In this document: piece after piece, positions 55,983-64,000 of the stretch
Layout of the letters: each line of letters opens with the position of its first letter
Numbering within the stretch: position 1 is the stretch's first letter
From: CAZOOK01 sp964581385
GTDB lineage: Bacteria; Pseudomonadota; Gammaproteobacteria; Nevskiales; Nevskiaceae
NCBI GenBank assembly: GCA_964581385.1
Contig: CAZOOK010000027.1
Coordinates: forward strand, 1-64,000
Length of the DNA: 64,000 bases
Direction: 5' to 3'
Notes under the pieces: generated by a model
Told to the model about the DNA's origin: nothing
Databases searched by the model: none
The model's input: the letters and a program-made list of their open reading frames with translations, nothing else
Made by a program: the position numbers and the translations under genes

Positions 55983-57285
55983 CGCAGTCCTCTGCCGTTT
56001 GAATTGGAGCAGTCAGCGGCAAGCGCACGGCAATCTGCACGCCTAGTCGAGGTTTGCTCTGCAAACTGAATTCGCCGTCCGCGGCGATCGCCCGTTCGCG
56101 CATGCCCATCAACCCCATACCAGACCGCAAGCGCTCGGTATCGAGACCTTTGCCATCGTCTTCCACGGTCAACTGCAAAGCGTCGGGCTTTCCGGCGCCG
56201 CCGCTATCGCAGCGCAACCGCACCGACACGCGCTTGGCTTGCGAGTGTTTGGCCACGTTGGTAAGCGCTTCCTGCACGATGCGGTACACCGCGATACCCA
56301 GTGGCTCGGGTACACCTTGAAGATCATCCGCCAACTCCAGCTCGCAAGCGATCTGCGGATAGTGTTCTCTCCATCGCGCCGCAAGCTCGTGGATGCTCTC
56401 GATCAGCCCAAAGGAGTCCAGCAAGCTGGGGCGCAAGCGGTACAGCATTTGCCGAATCAGGCGATGTACCTCGCCGGCGCTGTCGCTGATGGCGCGGGCG
56501 CTGATCAGCAGGCGCGGATCGCGATCGACACCCGCGCTGCCGCGGATCGCTTCCGCTTCCGCTTGGATGGCAGTGAGCCATTGGCCGAGCTCATCATGCA
56601 GCTCAAGGGCCAGTTCGCGGCGCTCGGTTTCCTGCATGCTGAACATGCGCCGTGTCAATGCGCGGTTCTGCCGCAGCAGTTCTTTGGCGCGCTGCTCGGC
56701 CTGGCGGCGGCCGCTGATGTCCACCACCGCGGCGCGGCAGGTCATGCCCGAGTCATCGGCAATGGCTTCAACATGGGCGAACAACGATCGTCGATCCGCC
56801 ACCGCCAGCTTTAGCTCCAGAAATTCGGGGGTGCCGCTATTGAATACCTGTTCCAGGAACTTGGCGAAGAAACCGTGGGATTTGGCTGGAACGAATTCTG
56901 CAAAACGCCGGCCCATCAGTTTCGAGCGTGTCTGTCCCAGCAGTTTGGCACCGGTCAGATTCAGTTTCGTCACCACGCCGTGCCGATCCAGCGTGAAATA
57001 GCCGATCGGGGCGAAATCGTAGAGCGCCGTGTAACGCTCCAGGCTTTCCTCCACGTCCTCGCGGATACGCTGCAGTTCCTGGTTCTGCATTTCCAGTTCG
57101 ATCTGGTGCACCTGCAGCTCATGCAGTTGCTTCAAGGCATCCACATTGATCGGTGACGGCGCTTTCGATGACGCGCGGCTCTTCGGCCGCTCTTCCGCGC
57201 GGCTCTTCAGCCGCTCTTCCGCGCGGCGCCGCAGCTCCATGATCTCGCTCGGTCCGCTATTGCGACGTTTCATGCTGGATTCCAT
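55960..57285 (-). CDS. PAS-containing NarX-type histidine kinase
   Basis: 441 residues from ATG 57285, chosen for GGAAGGG six bases upstream; the frame is open to 57498 but that part is not family-like. A basic, Arg-rich N-terminus and coiled-coil part (about 25-80) precede a PAS domain (about 85-200, YDFAPIGYFTLDRHGVV). HisKA_3-type dimer domain with phospho-acceptor H230 (ELALELHDELGQ), then HATPase with EALTNVAKHSQAKR, DDGKGL and GMGLMGMRER. Soluble, no membrane helices. It overlaps the response regulator and begins 47 bases after the CheB-CheR stop. It may be the kinase half of a split CheB-CheR-kinase system. Confidence 0.92.
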   Translation of the reverse strand: MESSMKRRNSGPSEIMELRRRAEERLKSRAEERPKSRASSKAPSPINVDALKQLHELQVHQIELEMQNQELQRIREDVEESLERYTALYDFAPIGYFTLDRHGVVTKLNLTGAKLLGQTRSKLMGRRFAEFVPAKSHGFFAKFLEQVFNSGTPEFLELKLAVADRRSLFAHVEAIADDSGMTCRAAVVDISGRRQAEQRAKELLRQNRALTRRMFSMQETERRELALELHDELGQWLTAIQAEAEAIRGSAGVDRDPRLLISARAISDSAGEVHRLIRQMLYRLRPSLLDSFGLIESIHELAARWREHYPQIACELELADDLQGVPEPLGIAVYRIVQEALTNVAKHSQAKRVSVRLRCDSGGAGKPDALQLTVEDDGKGLDTERLRSGMGLMGMRERAIAADGEFSLQSKPRLGVQIAVRLPLTAPIQTAEDCDENTPGL

Positions 57286-57332
57286 CGCCCTTCCGTGTAG
57301 ATGCCGGTACCGCCCGCTCGCGGTACCCTCGA

Positions 57333-59969
57333 CTATGACGTACTGATCACATCCCGCAGCTGAGATTCCAATGTCTTGTACTCGGTGATGTTGGTGAAGG
57401 TGATAACAACACCATCGATCATGTTGTCGATCGTTCGATACGGCATGATGCGCACCTTGAACCAGCGTTCGTTGCTTGCGGCAATCTGCTTTTCGCAATA
57501 GACCAGTGTGCGCAGCACCTCCTGCGCGTCCTGCTGCAACTGCGCGTAGTCCAGTTGTGACACGATGTCGCCGAGCGGGCGGTTCACGTCACCGGGAATA
57601 AGTTTGAAGATCTCCGTGGCGTGAGGCGTGAAACGCCGGACGTGCAGCGCGGTGTCGAGAAACACGGTCGCAATATCGGTACTGTCGAGCAGATTCTTCA
57701 TGTCGTTGCTCGTCCGCATCAACTCGTCGAGCTTGGACTGCAGTTCCGCATTGACCGTCTGCAGCTCTTCGTTCATCGACTGCATCTCTTCCTTGGAGGT
57801 CGTAAGCTCTTCGTTGGTCGACTGCAGCTCCTCGTTCGCCGACTCCAGTTCCTCCTGGGTGGTCTGCATGTCCTCATACAACCTGCGGCTCTCTTCGCGC
57901 GCATGACGCACGGCCAACTCCATTTCCACTACATTCTTGGCATGACTTGGTTTGCGAGCGCGGCCGCCTGGCTTTGACGGCGCGGCGGCCGCCACATCGG
58001 TGAAGACGATCATCAGCATGTTGCGCAGCTGCGCCGGCTCGTCGAGCGCCTGCACGCTGACATCGACGATCTGCGTACCGCCATTGGTCCCCACAGTAAT
58101 GCCGTGGAGCAGTACCGGTTCCTTGTTTCGCACTGCTTTATGCAGGGCAGCCGTCAGTTCCCCGCGCAAGCCCTCACGCGCCATGGCATGAACATTCCAG
58201 TTGGCTTGCCCGGTCGCGGGTTCGAGATACTTGCCCGTGCGTCCGCTGATATAGACGATGTCGCCCTTCTCATTGACCAGCACCGCTGCGGGGGAAAACC
58301 GTTGCAGCAGCACCTGATCGGCCATCGATGCGAGGTTGGGAGCCGGATTGCGACTTTTCACATCTTCGCTTGCGTTCACTTTGACTGGAAACTGTGTGGT
58401 GGGAAAGTCGATCACCGTAGGTCTGCGGGCCAGCATATCGCGACGGCGGAACACGCGTATCTTGGGCGCCATCGGAACGAACAACTCGCTGTGATTGCCG
58501 ACGGTCTCGGCGCTACCGAGAAAGAGCACGCCGTTTGCATTCAGGGTGTAGTGAAACAGAGCGATGAGTTTTTTCTGCAGCTCCGCTCCCAGATAAATCA
58601 GCAGATTGCGGCAGAACAGGAGATCCAGCTTGGTGAATGGCGGATCGCTCAGCACATCCTGCGGTGCGAAAGTCACCATCTCGCGGATTTGCGGGCGAAC
58701 CCGGTAGCTGGTTCCGTCCTCATGAAAGAAACGGGCCAGGCGCTTGGGTCCCAGGTCGGCCTGGATGTTGGCTGGAAAAACGCCTTGCCGGGCTTTGTCG
58801 ATCGCGTCGCTGTCGAGATCGGTGGCGAAAATCTGCATTGAGTAGTGCCCTTGCGGCTTGAGCTCTTCCAGTGTTTCCTGGAAGACCATCGCCAGGGAGT
58901 ACGCTTCTTCTCCGGTCGAACAGGCGGGGACCCATGCGCGCAACGCCCCCCCTCCGGGGTGTGCCGCCAGCATGGCCGGCATGACCTCCGCCTTGATAAA
59001 TTCCCAGGCCGTGGGATCGCGAAAGAAACTGGTCACCCCGATCAACAGTTCCTTGAACAGGAAGTCCAGTTCCTGCGGGTGCTCCCGTACGTAGCGGACA
59101 TAGGACTCCATCTTGTCGAGCTGATGAATGCTGATGCGGCGGTCGATGCGCCGATACACGCTGCTTTTCTTGTACTGTGAAAAATCGCGTCCGGTGCGTG
59201 CGCGCAGCAAGTTGAGGACTTTGTCCATGTCGTTGCGATTGCGCTCGTCGATTTCCGGCGCTATGGGCGTCGCTGATCCGGAATGCTGGAAGTAGGCGAT
59301 GATCCGTCCTGGCAATTCCTGCGCGATGGCGACGATATCGACCAGTCCGGTGGCGATAGCGTTGCGTGGCATGCTGTCGAATCCCGCCTCGGTGGGATCC
59401 TGCACCACGATCAGTCCGGCGTTTTCCTTGATCGCGCGCAACCCGAGCGTGCCATCCGAGCCCATGCCCGACAAAATCACTCCGACACTGAATTCGCGGT
59501 GCTGCTCGGCCAATGCACGGAAAAAGCGGTCGATCGGCAGCCGCCGGCCGCGGGGCAAGTCCGGATCAACCGGCGATAGACTGCCGCGCAGAATCGAAAG
59601 ATCCTTGTTTGGCGGAATTACATAGACGCAATTCGGCTTGACCTGCATGCGACTGTTCACCTCGAACACCCGCATGTCGCTGAAACGCCCAAGCAATTCG
59701 GGCAGGATGCCCTTGTGAGTCGGGTCGAGATGCTGGATGACGACATAAGCCAGACCGCTGCCTTTTGGCACGCGCCGGAAGAACTGCTCCAGGGCTTCCA
59801 GGCCGCCGGCGGAGGTGCCGATGCCGACGATCGGGAAGTGGTTCCCGGTATGCGGGGGCTGCTCCGGAACTCCCGCAGTCTTTTTTGGCAAGCTCGGCAC
59901 AGCCTGCTTAGGGGTTTTCGCTGATCCGGCCGACTTTTTGCGTGCGGACTTGGGGGGCTGCTTCGTCAA
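57333..59969 (-). CDS. CheB-CheR-PAS fusion protein
   Basis: 878 residues. A basic Lys/Ala/Pro-rich leader is followed by CheB methylesterase (about 42-235) with S53 (GTSAGG), H80 (QHLDP) and D172 (GMGSDG); then CheR methyltransferase (about 260-510) with AWVPACSTGEEAYS for AdoMet and a CRNLLIYL motif; then PAS-like about 560-660, a long coiled coil about 680-750 rich in Glu (EELESANEELQSTNEEL), and a second PAS about 750-870. There is no kinase, receiver or other Che gene nearby. The start is TTG 59969 with GAGG upstream. Proteins of this type act in signalling rather than classic chemotaxis and often carry a fused kinase; here the kinase is the next gene. Confidence 0.9.
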   Translation of the reverse strand: MTKQPPKSARKKSAGSAKTPKQAVPSLPKKTAGVPEQPPHTGNHFPIVGIGTSAGGLEALEQFFRRVPKGSGLAYVVIQHLDPTHKGILPELLGRFSDMRVFEVNSRMQVKPNCVYVIPPNKDLSILRGSLSPVDPDLPRGRRLPIDRFFRALAEQHREFSVGVILSGMGSDGTLGLRAIKENAGLIVVQDPTEAGFDSMPRNAIATGLVDIVAIAQELPGRIIAYFQHSGSATPIAPEIDERNRNDMDKVLNLLRARTGRDFSQYKKSSVYRRIDRRISIHQLDKMESYVRYVREHPQELDFLFKELLIGVTSFFRDPTAWEFIKAEVMPAMLAAHPGGGALRAWVPACSTGEEAYSLAMVFQETLEELKPQGHYSMQIFATDLDSDAIDKARQGVFPANIQADLGPKRLARFFHEDGTSYRVRPQIREMVTFAPQDVLSDPPFTKLDLLFCRNLLIYLGAELQKKLIALFHYTLNANGVLFLGSAETVGNHSELFVPMAPKIRVFRRRDMLARRPTVIDFPTTQFPVKVNASEDVKSRNPAPNLASMADQVLLQRFSPAAVLVNEKGDIVYISGRTGKYLEPATGQANWNVHAMAREGLRGELTAALHKAVRNKEPVLLHGITVGTNGGTQIVDVSVQALDEPAQLRNMLMIVFTDVAAAAPSKPGGRARKPSHAKNVVEMELAVRHAREESRRLYEDMQTTQEELESANEELQSTNEELTTSKEEMQSMNEELQTVNAELQSKLDELMRTSNDMKNLLDSTDIATVFLDTALHVRRFTPHATEIFKLIPGDVNRPLGDIVSQLDYAQLQQDAQEVLRTLVYCEKQIAASNERWFKVRIMPYRTIDNMIDGVVITFTNITEYKTLESQLRDVISTS

Positions 59970-60040
59970 TGCTGTAGCCTCGTTTGTAGGTCCAGGCCGA
60001 CTGGAAGCCGGTCCAGCTGTTCGTGTTATGAGGTGGAAAA

Positions 60041-60250
60041 ATGCGAAACCGTTTGGAGAATGATATCTTCATCGAGGAGCTTCCACTCAAGAATCCGAGA
60101 CCTGAAACCCTCCTCGAAGAAGGATTGGCTGCTCCGCACGATTTGTCGATTGATCCAAGTCAAGACTTCACACGCTCTTTCTGTGCTGTACTTGCTGTAC
60201 TCTACAAGGAGGCCCCCACACTGAAGAGCGTGGGGCAGGGAATACGTTGA
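60041..60250 (+). CDS. Possible small protein (69 residues)
   Basis: MRNRLENDIFIEELPLKNPR begins an acidic, mixed sequence preceded by GAGGTGG at 5-6 bases. No family recognised. Its 3' end runs through the hairpin at 60214-60235 that is part of a duplicated upstream region, and no counterpart is intact before the second Crp/Fnr copy, which argues against it. Kept at low confidence. Confidence 0.25.
   Translation: MRNRLENDIFIEELPLKNPRPETLLEEGLAAPHDLSIDPSQDFTRSFCAVLAVLYKEAPTLKSVGQGIR
60214..60235 (+). promoter_or_regulatory. Hairpin upstream of Crp/Fnr copy 1
   Basis: CCCCAC (60214-60219) and GTGGGG (60230-60235) with a 10-base loop containing ACTGAAGAG. The counterpart before copy 2 (61682-61703) keeps the pairing with different bases. 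Confidence 0.4.
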
Positions 60251-60296
60251 TAAGGCGATCATTCAAAGAATCGCTATATCGCGAGGGAATGCAGCC

Positions 60297-61061
60297 ATGT
60301 CCGAAGAAAGTTGCCATCCGAGGCAGAATCACCTGCTCGCGGTAATGCCGCCGGTCGAGTACTTGCGCCTGTTGCCGCATCTGGAATTGGTGCCGATGAA
60401 GCTCGGCGCCGTTCTCTACGAATCCGGGACGCGCTTGAGTCATGCCTATTTTCCGATCGATTGCATCGTCTCACTGCTGTATGTGTGCGAAAACGGCTCT
60501 ACGGACGAAGTCGCCATGGTGGGACGGGAAGGCCTGATCGGCGTGGCTTTGTTCATGGGCGGCCAGAGCACACCCAACCGGGCGATCGTACGGAGTGCCG
60601 GATGGGCTTACCGGTTGCCGGCGAACCTGCTGAAGGATGCGTTCAACCAAAACCACCAGTTGAAGCACCTGCTGCTACGTTATACGCAAGCCTTGCTTAC
60701 GCAGATGGCGCAGACTGCGGTGTGCAACCGTCATCACACCTTGGACCATCAGCTGTGCCGCTGGCTGCTGATGAGCTTCGACCGGCTTCAGTCCAATGTG
60801 CTGGTGGTCACTCATGAATTGATTGCCACTATGCTCGGTGTGCGCCGCGAAAGCGTTACAGAGGCGGCTGGCAGGTTACAGGCGCAGGGCTTGATTGAGT
60901 ATTACCGCGGCCGCATCAAGATGATCAATCGCTCGGGTCTGGAGAAGAAGTCCTGCGAATGCTATGAAGTCGTCAAGAAGGAATTCAACCGCTTGTTGCC
61001 TGCAGCTGGACATGCTTCGCCTGCTAGCCAATCCGACAACATGGATCAAGCGGTGGTTTAA
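60297..61061 (+). CDS. Crp/Fnr-family regulator, copy 1
   Basis: 254 residues from ATG 60297; the leader GAGGGA lies about 10 bases upstream. N-terminal cyclic-nucleotide-binding-like beta-barrel (about 20-140; GAVLYESGTRLSHAYFPIDC, VAMVGREGLIGVA) and a C-terminal winged helix (about 170-230; THELIATMLGVRRESVTEAAGRL). The Arg/Ser that bind cAMP in CRP are not recognisable and there is no N-terminal Cys cluster as in Fnr, so the signal is unknown. It is 81% or so alike by eye to copy 2 in the HTH region; exact identity was not computed. Sits downstream of and divergent from the CheB-CheR gene. Confidence 0.88.
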   Translation: MSEESCHPRQNHLLAVMPPVEYLRLLPHLELVPMKLGAVLYESGTRLSHAYFPIDCIVSLLYVCENGSTDEVAMVGREGLIGVALFMGGQSTPNRAIVRSAGWAYRLPANLLKDAFNQNHQLKHLLLRYTQALLTQMAQTAVCNRHHTLDHQLCRWLLMSFDRLQSNVLVVTHELIATMLGVRRESVTEAAGRLQAQGLIEYYRGRIKMINRSGLEKKSCECYEVVKKEFNRLLPAAGHASPASQSDNMDQAVV

Positions 61062-61100
61062 GGACCATTAACACTAACTCGCAGCTCGCCAATCCTGGGT

Positions 61101-61235
61101 ATGAAGACTCCTGCCAGTTCCGACCTTCGCCGGTTGACTCGCCAGGCCATCGACGCCGCAGCAGGACTGATCGACCTGGTCGAGGTGCTCCATCATGCCA
61201 TTGAACGTCCACTGAGGTTGATCTCACACTGCTAG
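61101..61235 (+). pseudogene. Truncated 5' copy of the alpha/beta hydrolase gene
   Basis: ATG 61101 opens MKTPASSDLRRLTRQAIDAA, then AGLIDLVEVLHHAIERPLRL, which matches residues 1-40 of the hydrolase at 62548 (VKALAVTSDLRGLTRLAVDA...). It ends at a TAG (61233-61235) supplied by the end of the inverted-repeat element. The rest, including the catalytic domain, is absent. Confidence 0.75.
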
Positions 61236-61482
61236 CCCGCATTTCTCACAGGGGGATCGAGTGATGGCCGTTATCGAGGATGTCATTGACGCCAGGCTGG
61301 AGCGAAACCCATGGTTGTTCCATGGGTTGAGTGAAGCCCAAGTCAATGACACCACAGATAGGCCAGCACCGATTAGCCTTCGATCTTCCTGCGCTCTGTT
61401 GTCCGATCGAATCATAAAATTTCCAGGCGCCACTGGAAAATTCAACGGGATCGAAGGTGACCCTGTGAGAAATGCGGGCTAG
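61232..61482. mobile_element. 251-bp MITE-like element with 22-bp perfect terminal inverted repeats
   Basis: The left end (61232-61253) begins CTAGCCCGCATTTCTCAC and the right end (61461-61482) is its exact reverse complement over 22 bases. If the outer CTAG is a 4-bp target duplication, the element is 61236-61478. Inside is no transposase-sized frame. It lies exactly where the first hydrolase copy breaks off. The end sequence may belong to a known IS family (IS1380-type ends came to mind) but I could not confirm this. From 61483 to 61681 I see nothing further. Confidence 0.7.
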
Positions 61483-61681
61483 AGAGCCACATCAGCGGTA
61501 TCTATGTGCGCTAACGCACGGACCGCGCTTACCAGCGTGGTCGATAATTGATACTTATGAATAGTGGGGTGTCGACGACAAACCTGTATTCCCGCTCATC
61601 GTCGTTCGTTGGATTCGAGCACAAATCGGAACCTCCTGGGCTGCACTCGCACGCTTTGATTGGTGTTGGATTTTGAGCGTA

Positions 61682-61703
61682 GCCTACACTGAGAAATGTA
61701 GGC
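61682..61703 (+). promoter_or_regulatory. Hairpin upstream of Crp/Fnr copy 2
   Basis: GCCTACA (61682-61688) and TGTAGGC (61697-61703), perfect 7-bp arms, 8-base loop CTGAGAAA. Partner of 60214-60235: stem bases differ but pairing and loop (CTGA..) are kept. Confidence 0.45.
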
Positions 61704-61766
61704 GGAATGGAATGCGTTGGTGAAGCGATCATCCAAAGAATCGCCATATCGCGAGGGAATGCAGCA

Positions 61767-62531
61767 ATGTCTGACGAGGATCGTCACCCCAGGCAAAATT
61801 ATCTTCTCGCCGCGATGCCGCCGGTCGAGTACTTGCGCCTGTTGCCGCATCTGGAATTGACGCCGATGAAACTCGGCGCCGTTCTCTATGAACCCGGAAT
61901 GCGTTTTCTCCATGCCCATTTTCCCATCGATTGCATCGTCTCACTGCTCTATATGTGCAGAGTCGGTACGACAGACGAAATCGGCGTGGTGGGACAGGAC
62001 GGCATGGTCGGCGTGTCCCTGCTCTTGGACGGCGAGGGCACGCCGAAGCGGGCGATCGTACGGAATGCCGGGTGGGCCTACCGGTTGCCAGCGAATCTGC
62101 TGAAGGAATCATTCAACCAGAACGTGCAGATGCAGGATCTGCTGCTGCGTTATACACAAGCCTTGCTGACGCAGATGGCGCAGATCGCGGTGTGCAGCCG
62201 TCATCATACGGTGGAGCATCAGCTGTGCCGCTGGCTGTTGATGAGTTTCGACCGGCTTCAGTCCAATGTGCTGGTGGTCACTCATGAATTGATTGCCACT
62301 ATGCTCGGCGTGCGCCGCGAACGGATTGCCGAGGCAGCCGGCAAGCTGCAAGCGCGAGGTTTGATCGAGTATTCCCGCGGCTGCCTCAAGATGGTCAATC
62401 GCTCGGGTCTGGAGAAGAGGTCCTGCGAATGCTACGAAGTCGTCAGGAGCGAATGCGACCGCCTGCTTCCTGCAGCCGGACAAGCTGAACGTGCCGACCA
62501 ATCCCGCGACATGGATCGAGCGGTTTTTTAG
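61767..62531 (+). CDS. Crp/Fnr-family regulator, copy 2
   Basis: 254 residues from ATG 61767, the position matching the start of copy 1 and preceded by the same GAGGGA leader; the longer frame from 61707 is a leader read-through. Layout as in copy 1: cyclic-nucleotide-binding-like domain (about 20-140) and winged helix (about 170-230; THELIATMLGVRRERIAEAAGKL). Differences cluster in the sensor domain (MCRVGTTDEIGVVGQDG versus VCENGSTDEVAMVGREG), while the DNA-recognition helix differs little (RRESVTEAAG versus RRERIAEAAG). This suggests overlapping target sites with a different signal. The hydrolase begins 16 bases after its stop. Confidence 0.88.
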   Translation: MSDEDRHPRQNYLLAAMPPVEYLRLLPHLELTPMKLGAVLYEPGMRFLHAHFPIDCIVSLLYMCRVGTTDEIGVVGQDGMVGVSLLLDGEGTPKRAIVRNAGWAYRLPANLLKESFNQNVQMQDLLLRYTQALLTQMAQIAVCSRHHTVEHQLCRWLLMSFDRLQSNVLVVTHELIATMLGVRRERIAEAAGKLQARGLIEYSRGCLKMVNRSGLEKRSCECYEVVRSECDRLLPAAGQAERADQSRDMDRAVF

Positions 62532-62547
62532 CTCGCCAACCCCGCGT

Positions 62548-63759
62548 GTGAAAGCCCTCGCTGTCACCTCCGACCTTCGCGGGTTGACCCGCCTGGCCGT
62601 CGACGCCATGTCCGGACTGGTCGACCTTGTCGAGGAGGTTCATCAAAATGTCGAGCATCCACTTTGGTTGATTGCGCCGCCGATGCAGAGCCCCGTCAGG
62701 GGCATCACCGCGCTGGCGTACGGAAGTGTTCGTGGCGTGACCCGTCTGGTGGGTGCCGCAATTGATGTCGTTCTCGCGCAGGTCACGCCATTGCTTGGCA
62801 AGGAGAGCACCTGGCCGGGGCGCGATGCTCTGCTGGCCGTTCTGAATGGAGTGCTGGGTGACTATCTTGCCGCCTCTGGAAACTCACTGGCGACGCCCAT
62901 GTCTCTGCGTTACGGCGGTCAGTATCTGAAACCGGACACACAGGCTATCGCGGCGGCGATTCCGCAGGCCACCGGGAAGGTGGTTGTGCTGGTGCATGGA
63001 CTGTGCATGAACGATCTGCAATGGACTCGCCAGGGGCAGAACTACGGCACTCTTCTCGCTCGCGACCTTGGCTACACTCCAATCTTCCTGCGTTATAACA
63101 GCGGCTGCCACATTTCGACGAATGGTCGCGCATTCTCGGATTTACTGGAAGCGCTCCTGAAGCGGTGGCCGGTACCGATCCAGGAGTTGACGATCATCGG
63201 TCATAGCTTGGGTGGTCTTCTGGCGCGCAGTGCCTGCCACTATGCAAATCTTCAGAGCTACGAATGGCCGCAACGCCTGAAGAAGCTCATCTTCGTCGGC
63301 ACTCCGCACCACGGTGCGCCGCTGGAGCGGGGTGGCCACTGGGTGGATATCATTCTTGGCGGCAATCCGTTTACTGCCCCTTTCGCCCGTCTCGGAAAGA
63401 TCCGCAGCGCCGCGATCACCGATCTCCGCCACGGCAACTTGCTCGATGAAGACTGGGAAGGGCGCGATCGCTTCGAGCATCCAGTGCATCATCCGCGGCA
63501 TGTTGCTCTGCCCAAAGGCGTGAAGTGCTACGCCATCGCTGCCACCACCGGCAAGCACGAAGGCGATCTGAGTGATCGGCTTCTAGGTGATGGGATCGTG
63601 TACTTGAACAGCGCCTTGGGCCGCCACGAAAGTCCGGCTCTGACATTGCCGTTTCCGGACGCCATGCAATGGGTGGGTTACGGCATGAACCACGTGGACC
63701 TGATCAACCGGTCTGAAGTGTACGAAAAGATCAGGCAGTGGCTTGCCGATGGCTCCTGA
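62548..63759 (+). CDS. Alpha/beta hydrolase (esterase/lipase, PGAP1-like)
   Basis: 403 residues from GTG 62548. I prefer this to GTG 62491 because the truncated duplicate has an ATG at the same point and no clean frame upstream. The first about 150 residues are helical and Val/Ala rich (VDLVEEVHQNVEH, LAYGSVRGVTRLVG). The catalytic domain (about 150-400) has VVLVHGLCMNDLQW (oxyanion His-Gly), the nucleophile elbow GHSLGG, and a late YGMNHVDL with the probable catalytic His; the acid was not placed. PGAP1-like and lipase-related proteins hydrolyse ester bonds in lipids or polyesters. No signal peptide is seen. Coupled with Crp/Fnr copy 2. Confidence 0.85.
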   Translation: MKALAVTSDLRGLTRLAVDAMSGLVDLVEEVHQNVEHPLWLIAPPMQSPVRGITALAYGSVRGVTRLVGAAIDVVLAQVTPLLGKESTWPGRDALLAVLNGVLGDYLAASGNSLATPMSLRYGGQYLKPDTQAIAAAIPQATGKVVVLVHGLCMNDLQWTRQGQNYGTLLARDLGYTPIFLRYNSGCHISTNGRAFSDLLEALLKRWPVPIQELTIIGHSLGGLLARSACHYANLQSYEWPQRLKKLIFVGTPHHGAPLERGGHWVDIILGGNPFTAPFARLGKIRSAAITDLRHGNLLDEDWEGRDRFEHPVHHPRHVALPKGVKCYAIAATTGKHEGDLSDRLLGDGIVYLNSALGRHESPALTLPFPDAMQWVGYGMNHVDLINRSEVYEKIRQWLADGS

Positions 63760-63977
63760 TCGAGTTTCCGGTCTGGGTGGGCCAACGCTATGAGGTCGCT
63801 CTAGGCTGCATATCCGCAGGCAGGGCAGGTGATTTCCGTGGTTGCCTCGCGTGGCTCTTATGCGAATGTTCGATAGCGCACCGATATTCCTGTTTATCGC
63901 AATTATCGTATGCCTAAAGCTTCGGACAGGCGCAGTGTTTGCGCGACACTTTGTAAGCGACAAGGAAGGAGCAAGCG

Positions 63978-64000
63978 ATGCAGCCCAAAAGCCAAGCGCG
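63978..64000 (+). CDS. Start of a further gene, cut by the window edge
   Basis: ATG 63978 opens MQPKSQA and follows a strong ribosome site (AAGGAAGGAG, ending 6 bases before). Only seven codons are in the window, so nothing can be said about function. From 63760 to 63977 there is no other supported gene. Confidence 0.5.

Larger units (their letters stand above)
60214..62673 (+). repeat. Segmental tandem duplication: Crp/Fnr regulator plus 5' part of hydrolase
   Basis: Copy A spans about 60214-61222 and copy B about 61682-62673. Both run in the same order: hairpin, a leader (AAAGAATCGC(T/C)ATATCGCGAGGG), Crp/Fnr gene, short spacer, hydrolase start. The likeness stops in the hydrolase after the TTGAT at 61218-61222 (copy A), just before the inverted-repeat element. 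The DNA is diverged by many base changes, so the duplication is not recent. Confidence 0.75.

Noticed and set aside
61236..61478. Small frames inside the inverted-repeat element as a transposase fragment
   Set aside because: Frames of about 70 codons on both strands resemble nothing certain; IS family not assigned.
1..64000. tRNA, rRNA, CRISPR arrays, prophage or complete IS elements
   Set aside because: No cloverleaf, rRNA-like core, spaced direct repeats or transposase-sized frame was seen by eye; a covariance scan was not possible.

Overview
The window is high-GC bacterial DNA with long, tightly packed ORFs and no eukaryotic features. The mix of genes points to a proteobacterium, probably gamma or beta: multi-PAS hybrid kinases, GGDEF proteins, Rieske oxygenases, an MgtA-type ATPase, a giant cyclic beta-glucan synthase and a CheB-CheR fusion. 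The genus cannot be named from sequence alone. One 100-base run of N (9217-9316) is an assembly gap of unknown true length. I saw no tRNA, rRNA or CRISPR.

Region 1 (1-12.8 kb) carries exported surface proteins: an Ig/IPT-domain protein, a large beta-helix lipoprotein, a repeat (propeller-like) protein and a PQQ-type beta-propeller lipoprotein. Among them lies a RES-domain toxin-like gene broken by one TGA where the family has Trp. A short-chain dehydrogenase and a luciferase-like monooxygenase sit here as a divergent pair.

Region 2 (8.4-17.9 kb and 25.0-33.4 kb) looks like one catabolic system in two parts, separated by a signalling block. The first part has SDR, LLM monooxygenase, IclR regulator, CaiB/BaiF CoA-transferase, acyl-CoA dehydrogenase and a MaoC-like hydratase. 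The second is a seven-gene minus-strand run: SDR, two Rieske oxygenase alpha subunits, a carboxymuconolactone-decarboxylase-like protein, acyl-CoA ligase, TauD-type dioxygenase and SDR. Both parts have near-identical palindromes built on TTGTC(C/T)GGACAA in their divergent promoter regions, which suggests a shared regulator not obvious in this window. The substrate is unknown; the enzymes suit oxygenation, CoA activation and beta-oxidation-like breakdown of a hydrophobic or aromatic acid.

Region 3 is signalling. Two paralogous loci (18.5-24.8 kb and 37.8-45.0 kb) each start with a REC-GGDEF diguanylate cyclase followed by hybrid histidine kinases, with 4-nt start/stop overlaps. The second contains a kinase with four tandem 426-bp PAS units, the first two identical base for base. 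An istB (IS21) remnant lies just after the first locus. Between the loci are an mgtA-like P-type ATPase and a zinc alcohol dehydrogenase.

Region 4 (45-64 kb) has a 2967-residue cyclic beta-1,2-glucan synthase, a NarL-type response regulator with its overlapping PAS histidine kinase, a CheB-CheR-PAS protein, and a tandem duplication of a Crp/Fnr regulator plus an alpha/beta hydrolase. In the duplication the first hydrolase copy is cut to 44 codons at a 251-bp inverted-repeat (MITE-like) element. A further gene begins at the right edge.
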